Assembly (NCBI GenBank): GCA_905250115.1 | Contig: CAJNOI010000141.1 | Location: 1-64,000 of the forward strand | DNA from: Adineta steineri | Taxonomy: Eukaryota; Rotifera; Eurotatoria; Adinetida; Adinetidae | DNA: 64,000 bases | Direction of reading: 5' to 3' | Shown: in pieces, positions 43,415 to 53,501 of the stretch | Numbering within the stretch: position 1 is the stretch's first letter | How the letters are laid out: each line of letters opens with the position of its first letter | The notes under the pieces: generated by a model | What the model was told of the DNA's origin: nothing | Databases searched by the model: none | The model's input: only the letters and a program-made list of their open reading frames with translations | Translations under genes and position numbers: made by a program

Positions 43415-44656
43415 TTTTATTTTATTGTCACTAGATGAATCTGTCTTTAAGTATACATTTGACGTTAGAGCAGATGAGATTACGAGAGGAGCGAATGGAG
43501 AGAAAAAGCATGAATAAGTTATAGCTTTTAAAGATGTCACTATTCACACAAGTCAATACAGATGTAACGAATACAAAACCATTTTAACGTTTTGTCATTC
43601 CTTTTCAGAAACATGAAAAGTATTTTTGACTTCATCTTATCACAAAATGTCTTCAAGAGAATGGTGGGTCGACTGGCTCTATGAGCCTCGCTTATTTTAA
43701 TTATGAAGTGGCACTAGCAAAGTGACGTATTGACTACTGAATCAATAAATCCTTTCGAAGATATGACTGTTAGGAAACTTAGTTAAAGAAAATGTAAAAT
43801 AAGCATCTTGAGAGTGAGAGTGTGGGTGGATGGTTGAGTATGGATGTGGAATGAATGTAGTACCATTATTATACCGATACTCACATGCACACTCCAAACA
43901 CTTTTCTAAGAGTTGTAGTTAAGCATTTTCGAAAACTCGATTTTCTATTAAAAATATCACAAAAATGGAATAGTTAACTATACTTTGATGAGTAAAATAT
44001 GTTAGCAATAGTAGTCAGAAATGAAATCTTTCCATAGTTTTGTAGGTCCATGTCTGGCAATTCTGAAATGCACGCAACAATCAATAAATGCATATACTGC
44101 CGACATGAGACATACTCATTTTTTCTAAAAGCTTGATATAATAGCCATTCGCATATTATTTTAAAATAGCCATCAATATCGATACTAAATAAAACATCAA
44201 GAATTTAGAACAATCTTTCTTTCTTTCTAATTAAATCTTTGAGGCCTTATTATTTTTTCATTGAATTCAGCTCATGATAATCAAAAGCGAAGTTAAAATA
44301 TAAAATAGTATCTGTTCACATGGTACTAAATACCGTACTTAGGTCAAAAAGTATTCATATTGATGCAATCTCCAGTATCAGTAAAGCATTGATTAATAAA
44401 AAATGTTTCGTTAAACTTTATACATTTTGATATTAATTTTTTTATAGAATAGATGTATGTACTGTAAAATAATGATCTATACTTTGTTAGAAACTATTGA
44501 TCTTTTAACAAGAATGAAATAAATAAAAAAACGAAGATGATAAACAACTTATAGCTATATTTTTATATAATGCTTAAATGATCAACTAAAAATAAATGTG
44601 AATAATATTTTAAAACTTTTTCTCTTGGAGCATATCTTGAATAACATGAATGTTTA
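43415..44656. other. Intergenic with telomere-like hairpin
   Basis: No gene is recognised. At 43811-43900 a GTGTGGGTGGATGG word faces a complementary-type ACTCACATGCACACTCC word across about 50 bp, one of several such pairs in the core. Confidence 0.45.
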
Positions 44657-45628
44657 TTAATTAAATATATTTTGTGTAACTGCTGATGGTGCTGATTTTT
44701 CAAAGCGTTCTAATCGAATTTGTTCACCGTTATTTGTTCGAATACTTAATTGTTCCTGACCTTGAACTTCCAAATTTTGTATACTAGATATTAAACTACT
44801 AACAGCATCTTCTCTTTTCATTTCTTCTGGTGGACCAAGCATCTTTGTTGACATCACATGAGACGATTTCCATTGATTTGATGAAGAATTATATTCTAAT
44901 CCACAATTTAAACTATTAACAACACGTGCATGAATATGATAAATATTTTTATTATCATCATCTTGTACTTTGATTTCAAGTTGACAACCATCACATTCAG
45001 GATGTTGAGGATAATCAACAATTTTCCAATGACCTTCAACACCATTATATTGTAATCCTGTACGATTTAATCTTGATGGAATTTGCTGAGATCGAGAAAT
45101 TTTAACTTGACCATTTGCCTCAAAACTAACAACTAAAAAAAAAATCTTCATAAGATATATATATACATATAGATTTATTTTACCAGGATATAATGGTTTT
45201 GGATATGGTGATTGAATATGAAATGCTAAACCTAATGGACGATCATTATGAAAAAGATACATTTTTAAATCTTTCTCGTTTAATTGTAATAATATTTCAA
45301 CTTTATCATTTTTTTTTATTTGATTACCAAATGATTGAACTAATAGACCACTACCATCCGATAGATTACCTAAATATTTCATTGCTTTTAAACCCCATCC
45401 ATCTTTAAAACCTTGGTCGGTTGTTAAACCAACTGATATAATTCCACAACTTTTTTCATCTAAATCTTTAATATCAATTTGCCAAAAATATTGTCCATTT
45501 TTATCAGCTGGATCTTTAAACATAACATTTATTGGACTACCATATCCACTATTACTTTGGCATGTTATTGTATCACCATTAACATTAACAGCACATGTAT
45601 TTTCACTTTGTTCAACTATCCACGACAT
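44657..45628 (-). CDS. SPRY-like domain protein
   Basis: Two exons with one intron of about 50 nt at roughly 45133-45183, giving about 305 residues. The N-terminal half (residues 1-150) looks like a SPRY/B30.2-type sandwich: YFWQIDIKDLDEKSCGIISVGL, a GWGLKAMKYLGNLSDGSG stretch, then KNDKVEILL and MYLFHNDRPLGLAF. The C-terminal half (LQYNGVEGHWKIVDYPQHPEC onward) has a W-K core and paired Cys like small META- or lipocalin-type barrels. No membrane or signal segment. Probably a cytosolic protein-binding adaptor; the function is not known. Confidence 0.7.
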   Translation of the reverse strand: MSWIVEQSENTCAVNVNGDTITCQSNSGYGSPINVMFKDPADKNGQYFWQIDIKDLDEKSCGIISVGLTTDQGFKDGWGLKAMKYLGNLSDGSGLLVQSFGNQIKKNDKVEILLQLNEKDLKMYLFHNDRPLGLAFHIQSPYPKPLYPGKINLYVYIYLMKIFFLVVSFEANGQVKISRSQQIPSRLNRTGLQYNGVEGHWKIVDYPQHPECDGCQLEIKVQDDDNKNIYHIHARVVNSLNCGLEYNSSSNQWKSSHVMSTKMLGPPEEMKREDAVSSLISSIQNLEVQGQEQLSIRTNNGEQIRLERFEKSAPSAVTQNIFN

Positions 45629-46456
45629 AATTTTCGAAAAAATCTAAACGAAATGAAAAAGTGTAATCATTTGGCAAGATTGATTGAGTTTATAATAATG
45701 ATATTGATATAGTTTTTGATAGAGAAAAAAAAGAATAACTGTACAAGAAGATGGATGAATCGTTTTATGAGATGTCGTATATTTTTCTTTCTATTAGTAA
45801 TATGAAATAAAACAAAAAGTGAAAGATGATCTATTGTGAATATAATAAATACTTAGAATGAAAACGATATATGTATAATATTATCGAGAAAGTTCATTGA
45901 TTGAAAAAAATCACGAAATACCAATGCAGGCAACTATTGTAACGAAAGATGGCGTATATTAACAGGTAGAGAGTTTGGGTATGGTGTGGGTGTATCTTTT
46001 TATTCTCTTATCTTGCGTTCACCCACACCCATCAATTTAATGAAATCAAAGAATATGTTTACGAATCAAATCATTTATTTTTTGAAACGTTGAGCGTGGG
46101 TATTAAAAACTATTAAAGTTTTGAATTACTATAGTGAATTTATAAAAACAAACAAGGTTATACAAATACATTATCATATGCTGAATAACAAGATTAAAAA
46201 TAATACAATAGAAGTAGCAGATACTATATAATTACTTATGTCTTATTAAAAACTTGATCTAGTGAAGTTTATTTGTAATTATATATAACTGTATTTTTCA
46301 ATATTTTGTATATTATATTGATTCTTTTTAGTGTGGATGGGTGCGGGTTTTCACTCTATCTACTTCATCCACACCCACACTTATACCGACACCCACATCT
46401 GCCCACATGCACATCCATATCATAAAATAAAGTCCGTGCTTTCTCAAGCATTGGAA
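45629..46456. other. Intergenic with telomere-like hairpins
   Basis: No gene. Two telomere-like word pairs occur: GGTGTGGGTG with CACCCACACC at about 45978-46030, and GGATGGGTGCGGG with ATCCACACCCAC at about 46333-46380. The TSD copy CATTGGAA (46449-46456) ends the stretch. Confidence 0.5.
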
Positions 46457-46925
46457 CAGAGCTGGGCGAGTATGGACTTTCTCGAGTACGAGTACGAGTA
46501 TGAGTACCGACCCTCCGAGTACGAGTACGAGTACGAGTATGAGTACGACAAAATCGTACTCGAGTACGAGTACGACAAAACCGTACTCGAGTACTAGCAC
46601 GAGTACCATTGTATAGAGCGTGGTCTAGAGTTTTTGCCATAGTTGGTAGGGGGGAAAATCTATATTTAAACAGTCGAAACAAAAAGACGTCAAGAATTCA
46701 TGTCATCCATGCAGCACATAATCACATAGTAATTTTTTATGAGACATAATTAAGAACTCCAAGATCATATCCTCGAGTACGAAAAAAAATCCATTCGAGT
46801 ACGAGTACGAGTACCGACCCCTCGAGTACGAGTACGAGTATGAGTACCGAACCCCCGAGTATGAGTACGAGTACGAGCAAAATGGTACTCGAGTACGAGT
46901 ACTTCGAGTACTTTGCCCAGCTCTG
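46457..46925. mobile_element. hAT-type MITE made of GAGTAC repeats
   Basis: The 469-bp element has termini CAGAGCTGGGC and GCCCAGCTCTG and is flanked by the 8-bp duplication CATTGGAA (46449-46456 and 46926-46933). Both subterminal zones (about 46480-46600 and 46772-46905) are arrays of the hexamer GAGTAC in opposite orientation around a core of about 160 bp with no coding content. The frames that read Glu-Tyr or Arg-Thr repeats are by-products. The termini share CAGAGCTG with the MITE at 331-1193, suggesting mobilisation by the same or related hAT transposase. Confidence 0.88.
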
Positions 46926-47519
46926 CATTGGAAGCTTTGTAGAATAATTTATATAGATTGTGAAATTGTGTAGAGTAAAAAACTTATACTGTTTTTCTTT
47001 TCTAAATCATGTAAGATGTCAATCGGAAACAAACATAAAAGCGCTCGAGCGACTTTGATTTATTATTACTACATCATCTTTTATCTTGAGGGTAAGTGTG
47101 AGTATTATATTTGTTTCTCACTCATACCCACGCCGTATAATTAGAATAATAGATTTTTGGTATAAAGATCCTTTTTTCTGCTTTATTTTAAATTCAATTC
47201 GATCTCATAGGATAAGTGAGTTGATTTTTTGATAAGATAAAATAACCAAAAACAATGTCAATTTTTCAATAAACAGCTTTTGCAATGTTATTAACAGTTT
47301 ACCACTAACACTGCTATACCTTTAACATAGTTTATTTCACATTGTACTTGAAATGGTTCGTGTCTGAATCTGCCATCAAATCAAATCCCTTCATGAACTC
47401 TTGAGAGTGTGGGTGTGTAACAAAGAAACCCACATTTATACCTTTAAGATATCTTCGGCTTATTGACTATTATGCGACACAATATTATTAGTAGTAATTT
47501 AAAGTATAACATCAAGAAT
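46926..47519. other. Intergenic with telomere-like hairpins
   Basis: No gene. Telomere-like word pairs lie near 47090-47135 (GGGTAAGTGTGAG / CTCATACCCACGCC) and 47405-47435 (GAGTGTGGGTGTGT / ACCCACATT). Confidence 0.45.
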
Positions 47520-49451
47520 TCACCAAGAAAAGCAGTTATTTGAAGAGCGCGAATGCAATCCAATAAATTTCTGTAGAGAAGAATTCAATAATTGAAAAGT
47601 ATCAATGTTTGTATATGTTTCGCCAATTAAACGAGCACATAGACATTTCAATGCAGTTGGCCTCGGAGTTGGCTGAAGAATCCGAATAATCTGTGGATTT
47701 GTCAAATAATCTAATGGAGTTTTATTTTGATTATTAACACAGTCAATATGACATTCAGCATTGTTTAGAATTTCGATGATCGTCGGATCGGGTGTGTTTT
47801 GACAAACAATATGAAGCGGTGTATTACCGTATCGAGTTCGAGCATTAATATCTAACGAATTCCTTCCATATATTAGAAGTAATTGCAAAGCAGATCGATT
47901 AGGAAATTGAATATGAGGTGTTGTTTCAGATGAACGAAAAGTAAGATTATTCGATGTTCTTTGATTGACACATAGATGTAGCAATGTTTCACCAGTCTCA
48001 GTTGTTGGTCGCAGTCGACAGAGATTATTGATCCATCGATAAATAGATTGTCTTTCTACTATACTAATATCGTGTTGTTCTAGAATTTTACTAGCAATAA
48101 TCACTAAAAACAATGCATTATTCACATCTGTCTCCCGAGATTGATTGTAACATGGTTGAAGTGCGAAAGAAGCAGTTTGTAAAAAACGATTAACCGATAC
48201 TTTTTGTTGACTGGACATCATTCGACATAAAATCCAAACTAATAAAAATATACTCGATGCGCCTTGATCTATTTCAATAAAATATAAACAGACATCGAAT
48301 GTTTGTTCTAGTTTTCCTGCTGATGCCAATCGTTGAATATAATCTTTTAATCCATTAGTGAAAATCTGACGTTGTCTAGTTGAATAAAGACGTTCTTGAA
48401 TCAATAAGAATTCGATAATGATTCGTTCGTGATCATTCACAATTGCCTTAAGTTCATCGACTGTTTGACATTCTTGATAATGATCATAGATCGATTTTGG
48501 TGGTTGTGTTAGTTTTGGTAATCCCATTGATTGTCGTTGTTTTAGAGAAATTTCTAGAAATGGTGAAAGCGTCTGGATTGTCTCAAGTCGAGAGAGATTG
48601 GAAAGTTCGGAAACAATAGACCATTCAAGATCATCTGGTGTACAAAACGATTGTTCTAAGAGGAAATTCATAATATTGTAAGAATGATGTTTCACTACTA
48701 ATGTTAACAAGTGTTTATATGGTGTTTCCATGGACTTTGGAGCAGCATCTGCCTTCCAAAGCAGACAAAATACTTCCAATGATTGATTCAGTACTGCACA
48801 GTTCAATGCTGTATCAGATAAACTCACACTTGAACTAATGGAATAAACATCAGCTCCATGATTAAGCAAGTATTCAACAATGGCAGAATGATTGGAATAG
48901 GCTGCGCATATCAAAGCGGTACGTTGTTTACTATCAAATGATCGAGTTTTATTAACATCTGAATATTGATTCTCAAGAAGAAAACGAACAATATCCAAAC
49001 GATTTTTAATTGTCGCTTGTAACAATAATGGATACGAAAGATGATCATCTGTACCTTTATTGACACTTGCTTGATCAAGTTCAATTAATATTTGTGCAAT
49101 GTAAAAATGACCTTGAAAACATGCACAATAAAGAGCATTGGCACCTTGTATTCGTTGTCCATTATTAAAAATAATATCGCCTTGTTGTTCCAGCTGATCC
49201 TTTGCATAACCATAATTTAAAAGAAATTCAACGATCTTGTTATTACCTTGAAGACACGCAAGCATCAATAAATTTAACTGGTTTTGATCATATCGAATAA
49301 TAATAGTCAAATATTCATATGGATCAGTCAATGTATCTAATAGAGTTTTCAATTGAATGATAGAACTTTGTTGTACATATTGACAAAGTTCATCTAGATA
49401 TCGTTCGTCGATATAAAGATTAGCAATTGAATACGTCTCCTCCTTCATCAT
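47520..49451 (-). CDS. FEM1-like ankyrin-repeat protein
   Basis: A single uninterrupted exon of 643 residues. N-terminal ankyrin repeats are clear: LNLLMLACLQGNNKIVEFLLNYG, ALYCACFQGHFYIAQILIE, the ATIKNRLDIVRFLLEN repeat, and TALICAAYSNHSAIVEYLLNHGAD. A helical middle and two C-terminal ankyrins follow (ETLLHLCVN; GNTPLHIVCQNT). Near the end TALKCLCARLI resembles the VHL-box-type motif of FEM1 proteins. FEM1 proteins are substrate receptors of CUL2 ubiquitin ligases that read C-terminal Arg degrons. Length and order fit the family (about 620-670 residues). CTTTTCAG just upstream of the ATG suggests a 5' UTR intron. Confidence 0.85.
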   Translation of the reverse strand: MMKEETYSIANLYIDERYLDELCQYVQQSSIIQLKTLLDTLTDPYEYLTIIIRYDQNQLNLLMLACLQGNNKIVEFLLNYGYAKDQLEQQGDIIFNNGQRIQGANALYCACFQGHFYIAQILIELDQASVNKGTDDHLSYPLLLQATIKNRLDIVRFLLENQYSDVNKTRSFDSKQRTALICAAYSNHSAIVEYLLNHGADVYSISSSVSLSDTALNCAVLNQSLEVFCLLWKADAAPKSMETPYKHLLTLVVKHHSYNIMNFLLEQSFCTPDDLEWSIVSELSNLSRLETIQTLSPFLEISLKQRQSMGLPKLTQPPKSIYDHYQECQTVDELKAIVNDHERIIIEFLLIQERLYSTRQRQIFTNGLKDYIQRLASAGKLEQTFDVCLYFIEIDQGASSIFLLVWILCRMMSSQQKVSVNRFLQTASFALQPCYNQSRETDVNNALFLVIIASKILEQHDISIVERQSIYRWINNLCRLRPTTETGETLLHLCVNQRTSNNLTFRSSETTPHIQFPNRSALQLLLIYGRNSLDINARTRYGNTPLHIVCQNTPDPTIIEILNNAECHIDCVNNQNKTPLDYLTNPQIIRILQPTPRPTALKCLCARLIGETYTNIDTFQLLNSSLQKFIGLHSRSSNNCFSW

Positions 49452-50546
49452 TATTTGTCTGAAAAGGACAAAAATTCATGCATATTATTATATATATTTT
49501 AGTATGTACATATGAGTCATAGAATAAACAGCCATTGCAATATTTCATAATTTCTTTTTTCGTACATTTCACTTATTCTGAGGCGTCATGTTTTTGAAGT
49601 AATTACTATGTAAGTACAATACAAAGCTATTTCTTCAAACGTTATGAGTAAATATATCGACAATTATTAGCTTGATACTTATATACATGCGAATTTTCAA
49701 AACATCATCAAAGGGTGGGTGTGGGTGTGTGAGGGTGTGGGTGAATAAAGAAGGAATATCCACTTCTCACTCATATATTCACACTCACACTCATTTTCAT
49801 CCGACATTGTCAACATCTTAGCTTTTTTATTTTAACCTATAAAATAAACTTTTCTTTGAAAATTATTGAGTTTTTCATATGAAATTTTATCATTTAATAT
49901 TGCATATTATATCATGAAAAGGTAAATTTTAAAATATCGAAATATTATCACAACAAAAGCGTTAAAATTGTGAATTGTAAGAATAAAGATATGTATACAT
50001 TGACATTTGAGATCTTAAATCTTTAAAAATCTTGTATTATAATCAATCAAAATGATTATAATAAAAATTATTTTTTAGTGAAAAATTTTTCCTTAACATT
50101 TGAAAATATATTGAATGATGATAATATTAATGAATATAATTTAATTTTAGTCTTCAATAGAATTCTTGTTTAATATTATCCAAAATAATACAATATGTGA
50201 TTAATATTTGCAAATGATAATGTTATTAACATGCTATTGATTCGTTTGAATAATTGATCTCATATGAATTCTGTTTATAATATTTTGTAATAAAATAAAA
50301 GATTTATGTATTTGGCAAGATCTCTAAATCAAATGTTAGATAGTGATTGAATAGAAATTTCTAATAAAATTCTCAATCATGTAACATGACTTGTTCATTA
50401 TCATTTGCTACTTGTATCAACAATCAAACAGTAGATTTTCACTATGAATGAATCTTACTTAATTTTAGTAATTAATCTTTTTTCAAACATACATTTTCGA
50501 TGGTCTTTCGTTTTCAAATTCGCCTGCCTAAATTTATTTCTGATCT
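49452..50546. other. Intergenic up to the gap
   Basis: AT-rich, no gene. It contains a telomere-like G-rich tract (about 49711-49743) facing weaker C-rich words (about 49766-49796). It ends at the N gap. This side shows no similarity that I can see to the palindrome arms or to the TIR gene. Confidence 0.5.
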
Positions 50547-50646
50547 NNNNNNNNNNNNNNNNNNNNNNNNNNNNNNNNNNNNNNNNNNNNNNNNNNNNNN
50601 NNNNNNNNNNNNNNNNNNNNNNNNNNNNNNNNNNNNNNNNNNNNNN
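50547..50646. other. Assembly gap of 100 N
   Basis: Exactly 100 N, a usual placeholder for a gap of unknown length. It lies precisely at the inner edge of the right palindrome arm and inside the second copy of the TIR gene. Frames drawn across it are meaningless. Confidence 1.
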
Positions 50647-51156
50647 TCGATTGAATGGCACTTGCTAATATAGCACCTAATGCACCATAGGGATGAAAGT
50701 TAGGTTCGGCAAAAACGGCAATAATTGGTTTACGTTTATCTTTAGCATAATTAATAGCTTCCATACAAAAGGAAGTTCTCTGATAGAGTCGACTAATGAC
50801 AACAACAAATACATCACACCATTGAATAGCATTGGCTCTTGCATTCAATGAATGTGGTTTACTTTCATTTAATATATCACATGATAGAGACTGATCCAAT
50901 AATCCTTGTTTCAATCTTTCACTAATCGTTTGTTGAGATGTGTGACTAGCAATAAGAATTTGAATTTTATTTGTATTTGAAACTACATAAAGAAAAATAT
51001 GAGATGAATATTAATGATAAGTGACAAATTCAACAAATTACCTGCAGTAGTTTGTGATGTATCAAGATTCAACAGTGTTGTATTTGGTATCATAGCAACA
51101 GAATTTACGTCAATCGATGTATGTACAATGCTATTATTTGACGTCCCACAACCCAT
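50647..51156 (-). CDS. Multi-TIR protein, right copy, truncated by the gap
   Basis: Exon 1 (51042-51156, MGCGTSNNS) and part of exon 2 (50647-50982) match left exons 10320-10434 and 10493-10828 with a few substitutions, for example Asn to Asp in GLLDQSL. The coding sequence runs into the gap within the first TIR-like domain. Sequence on the other side of the gap is not TIR-gene DNA, so either the gap hides the remaining exons or the copy is truly truncated. Confidence 0.85.
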
Positions 51157-51568
51157 AAAGAATTTCTTACTTGATGCAAATAAATAAAGTGGGGCAAAGA
51201 ATGGAGAAAAAGAAAAAAATTAAAAAAAAAGACTTTTCTCCTTTTTTTTCTTTTTTCCTGCATTTTATTTTCATATTTGCAAGGTAAAAAGTTGGTGAGA
51301 GTATTTATTTGTCGTCAGACTGCTTTTTTCTTATACAATTTATTATTACTAATGATCAATTTTTATACTGAATATTAAATCAAACTCGAGATTACATCCA
51401 ATAGAAAAGCATGAGAATGAGGATTTAATTAATTATATGATCTATTAAAAACTCATAATCAGAGTTGCATATATATATCATCAAAATTATCTTTGATAGA
51501 GAAAAATATGCTTTAAAAATCTAATAAATATATTAATAATTATAGTGAAAAATATAAACTTCTTTATA
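51157..51568. other. Intergenic, BNR to TIR gene (right)
   Basis: The mirror of 9895-10319, including the purine-rich and T-rich stretch just upstream of the TIR gene. Small differences only. Confidence 0.5.
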
Positions 51569-52906
51569 CTATTTATCTTCTCCGTCCTTCTCATTATTGT
51601 TGGTTTCCCATATACGTGCAACAATTTCTTGTAGATAATCTGTATAAGAAAGATATCTACCTCTTAGCCATACTAATGTACGATATTGATTAGAATTCTT
51701 TTTGTTTGTACGTTTTGGTCGCATAGGTCGTAGATTATCTTTCGTTGAATTACTTGTAAGTGCTGTCCATGTCCATGTTTGTCCTTCATCATTTGTTTTA
51801 CCACAAAAGAGTTCATAGTGTCGTTGTTCATCACTATGACTGATAAGTGGATTTCCATTGACTGGATCACTGTTAGTTGATATATAGACTATGGATGGAT
51901 CGTCAGGTTCAATTGCAGCTAAACCACTATAATCATCTTCACCTCCATAAAGACGACAACCAGCATAAGCCAGTGGATAATTATGCCACATAGAACCATC
52001 CCATCGTGCATATCTATATCGTAAATCATCACCACCTTGACCAACAGGAAGACCTTCTGAATTATATTGAACACTGTAAATAGATACAGGATAATCATTA
52101 TGATCTAAAACAAGATCTACGATCCATGTAACATGTTGTGCATCACCTTGATAAATTTGTGTACCTTGATCAGGTGAATCAAGTCCAACTTTTAATGAAC
52201 ATAATTTTATACCATCCGAACGATATAATTGTCCAGCTCGATAATAAATATGATATAAACTATTATCATAATCACGAGGATGTCCTTCTGTATATACCAT
52301 ATGTATTGTATCACGTTCATTTGATATAAATCGTACATAGGGTCGATGTTTTTGTGTTGATGGAACATTAATATAAATATTACCATTATGCCAAGTTGTT
52401 CCAAGATCATCTGAATAAAGATACGATGGTTTGAATGAACCATCAAGACCTCGAAAAAAGTTATAAATACGATTCGATTCATCTGGAAGAAGAAATAGAT
52501 TTGCATATGTAAGTTCAGTGGTCAACGATGGTGTATAAAGTTGAACTGGAGTGAATTCACGAAATGGTGTTGTATCATCAAGAGAAATGCGTAAATAATT
52601 ATGTGATTCTGTATTATGTTTTGCATAAAGAACTAACAATCGATTATCAGGTCTCATAAGTAGAGCAGGACCATTATGATCATCTAATTCAAATTGTTCA
52701 TGTAATATTACACGCTCTGTAATTTGTGATGAACAATCATGAATATGTAATTCGATATTACCACGACGATTTTCATTGTTACCACCAGATGCAACTGATC
52801 CTATCAAAATAAGAGAACCGTGTTGTAGAGCACCAGGCGATTCAAACCAACACCAACCACCATCATTACTTAATATAATTGTTTTACTAGTGTTATCGGT
52901 GGACAT
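51569..52906 (-). CDS. BNR_4-type propeller protein, intact right copy
   Basis: One exon, 445 residues, MSTDNTSKTIILS to ENNNEKDGEDK-type acidic end. No signal peptide. The sequence shows repeated propeller blades with Asp-box-like words (DDLGTTWHNG; EGQTWTW), an early HNGPALLMRPDNRLLVLYAKH that resembles the substrate-facing strand of BNR_4 proteins, and conserved aromatic patches. BNR_4 proteins are mainly bacterial and include polysaccharide (for example ulvan-type) lyases. Activity on a particular sugar is inference only. An intronless gene among intron-rich neighbours, with a bacterial family, suggests horizontal acquisition. Its left-arm copy carries a stop codon at residue 253. Confidence 0.8.
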   Translation of the reverse strand: MSTDNTSKTIILSNDGGWCWFESPGALQHGSLILIGSVASGGNNENRRGNIELHIHDCSSQITERVILHEQFELDDHNGPALLMRPDNRLLVLYAKHNTESHNYLRISLDDTTPFREFTPVQLYTPSLTTELTYANLFLLPDESNRIYNFFRGLDGSFKPSYLYSDDLGTTWHNGNIYINVPSTQKHRPYVRFISNERDTIHMVYTEGHPRDYDNSLYHIYYRAGQLYRSDGIKLCSLKVGLDSPDQGTQIYQGDAQHVTWIVDLVLDHNDYPVSIYSVQYNSEGLPVGQGGDDLRYRYARWDGSMWHNYPLAYAGCRLYGGEDDYSGLAAIEPDDPSIVYISTNSDPVNGNPLISHSDEQRHYELFCGKTNDEGQTWTWTALTSNSTKDNLRPMRPKRTNKKNSNQYRTLVWLRGRYLSYTDYLQEIVARIWETNNNEKDGEDK

Positions 52907-53501
52907 ACTCGTTTTTTACGTTCTTACAATGATATCGGAGATATTGCTAATTAATAGAATGAGTCGAAACGTTAAAAAAAAGATCAAAAGAAGGAATGAC
53001 GAAATTTTATTGTGTAATAAAGTAAACCGTTGTATTATGGTGTAACGCAAATGACAGTTACTTTTTCTAGTCAACAACATTATTTTATCTATAAAAGAAA
53101 AGATAAAGTAACTCAACAGAATTTGTTGAATAGATAAATATTTCAAATTAAAAACGCGTACGTTTGTGCATATATCAGTTGAAATAGAATCACCATCTTG
53201 AAGGTAATGATGGATGTTCTCTACGTTTTTCTTATTCTCGCACTCTCATATAGCCACCAATAGTCTAATCGAATCAGTAGTAATTTTATAATGTATTCTT
53301 TCTGTATGTTATGATATAAGAGCAAGGGAACATTTTTATATCCTTTTCAAAATCGTTATTTTCACGTGATATTTATCAGTTTAATGAGTCATTTCAGCTA
53401 TTCGTCTTCCTTTTGTTTTTCATCCTTGCACTGAAAAACATCGTACTGTCTTTCGTTATATATTTTTCATCAAATAATATTTTGAATCAAATCATTCGAT
53501 C
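52907..53501. promoter_or_regulatory. Divergent intergenic region between BNR and F-box genes (right)
   Basis: The mirror of 7966-8556, holding the promoters of both divergent genes. It is diverged by small indels, for example near 53310-53345. No specific motif is identified. Confidence 0.5.

Noticed and set aside
43415..43540. Longer N-terminus for the F-box-like gene (MTSLKAITYS...)
   Set aside because: The extension has no similarity to F-box openings, and the Met at 43414 starts the recognisable domain.
46331..46928. Open frames with Glu-Tyr, Arg-Thr or Val-Leu repeats
   Set aside because: These are readings of the GAGTAC hexamer arrays inside the hAT-type MITE.
50444..50914. Frames running across the N block
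   Set aside because: They contain unknown residues; only the part right of 50647 is real TIR-gene sequence.
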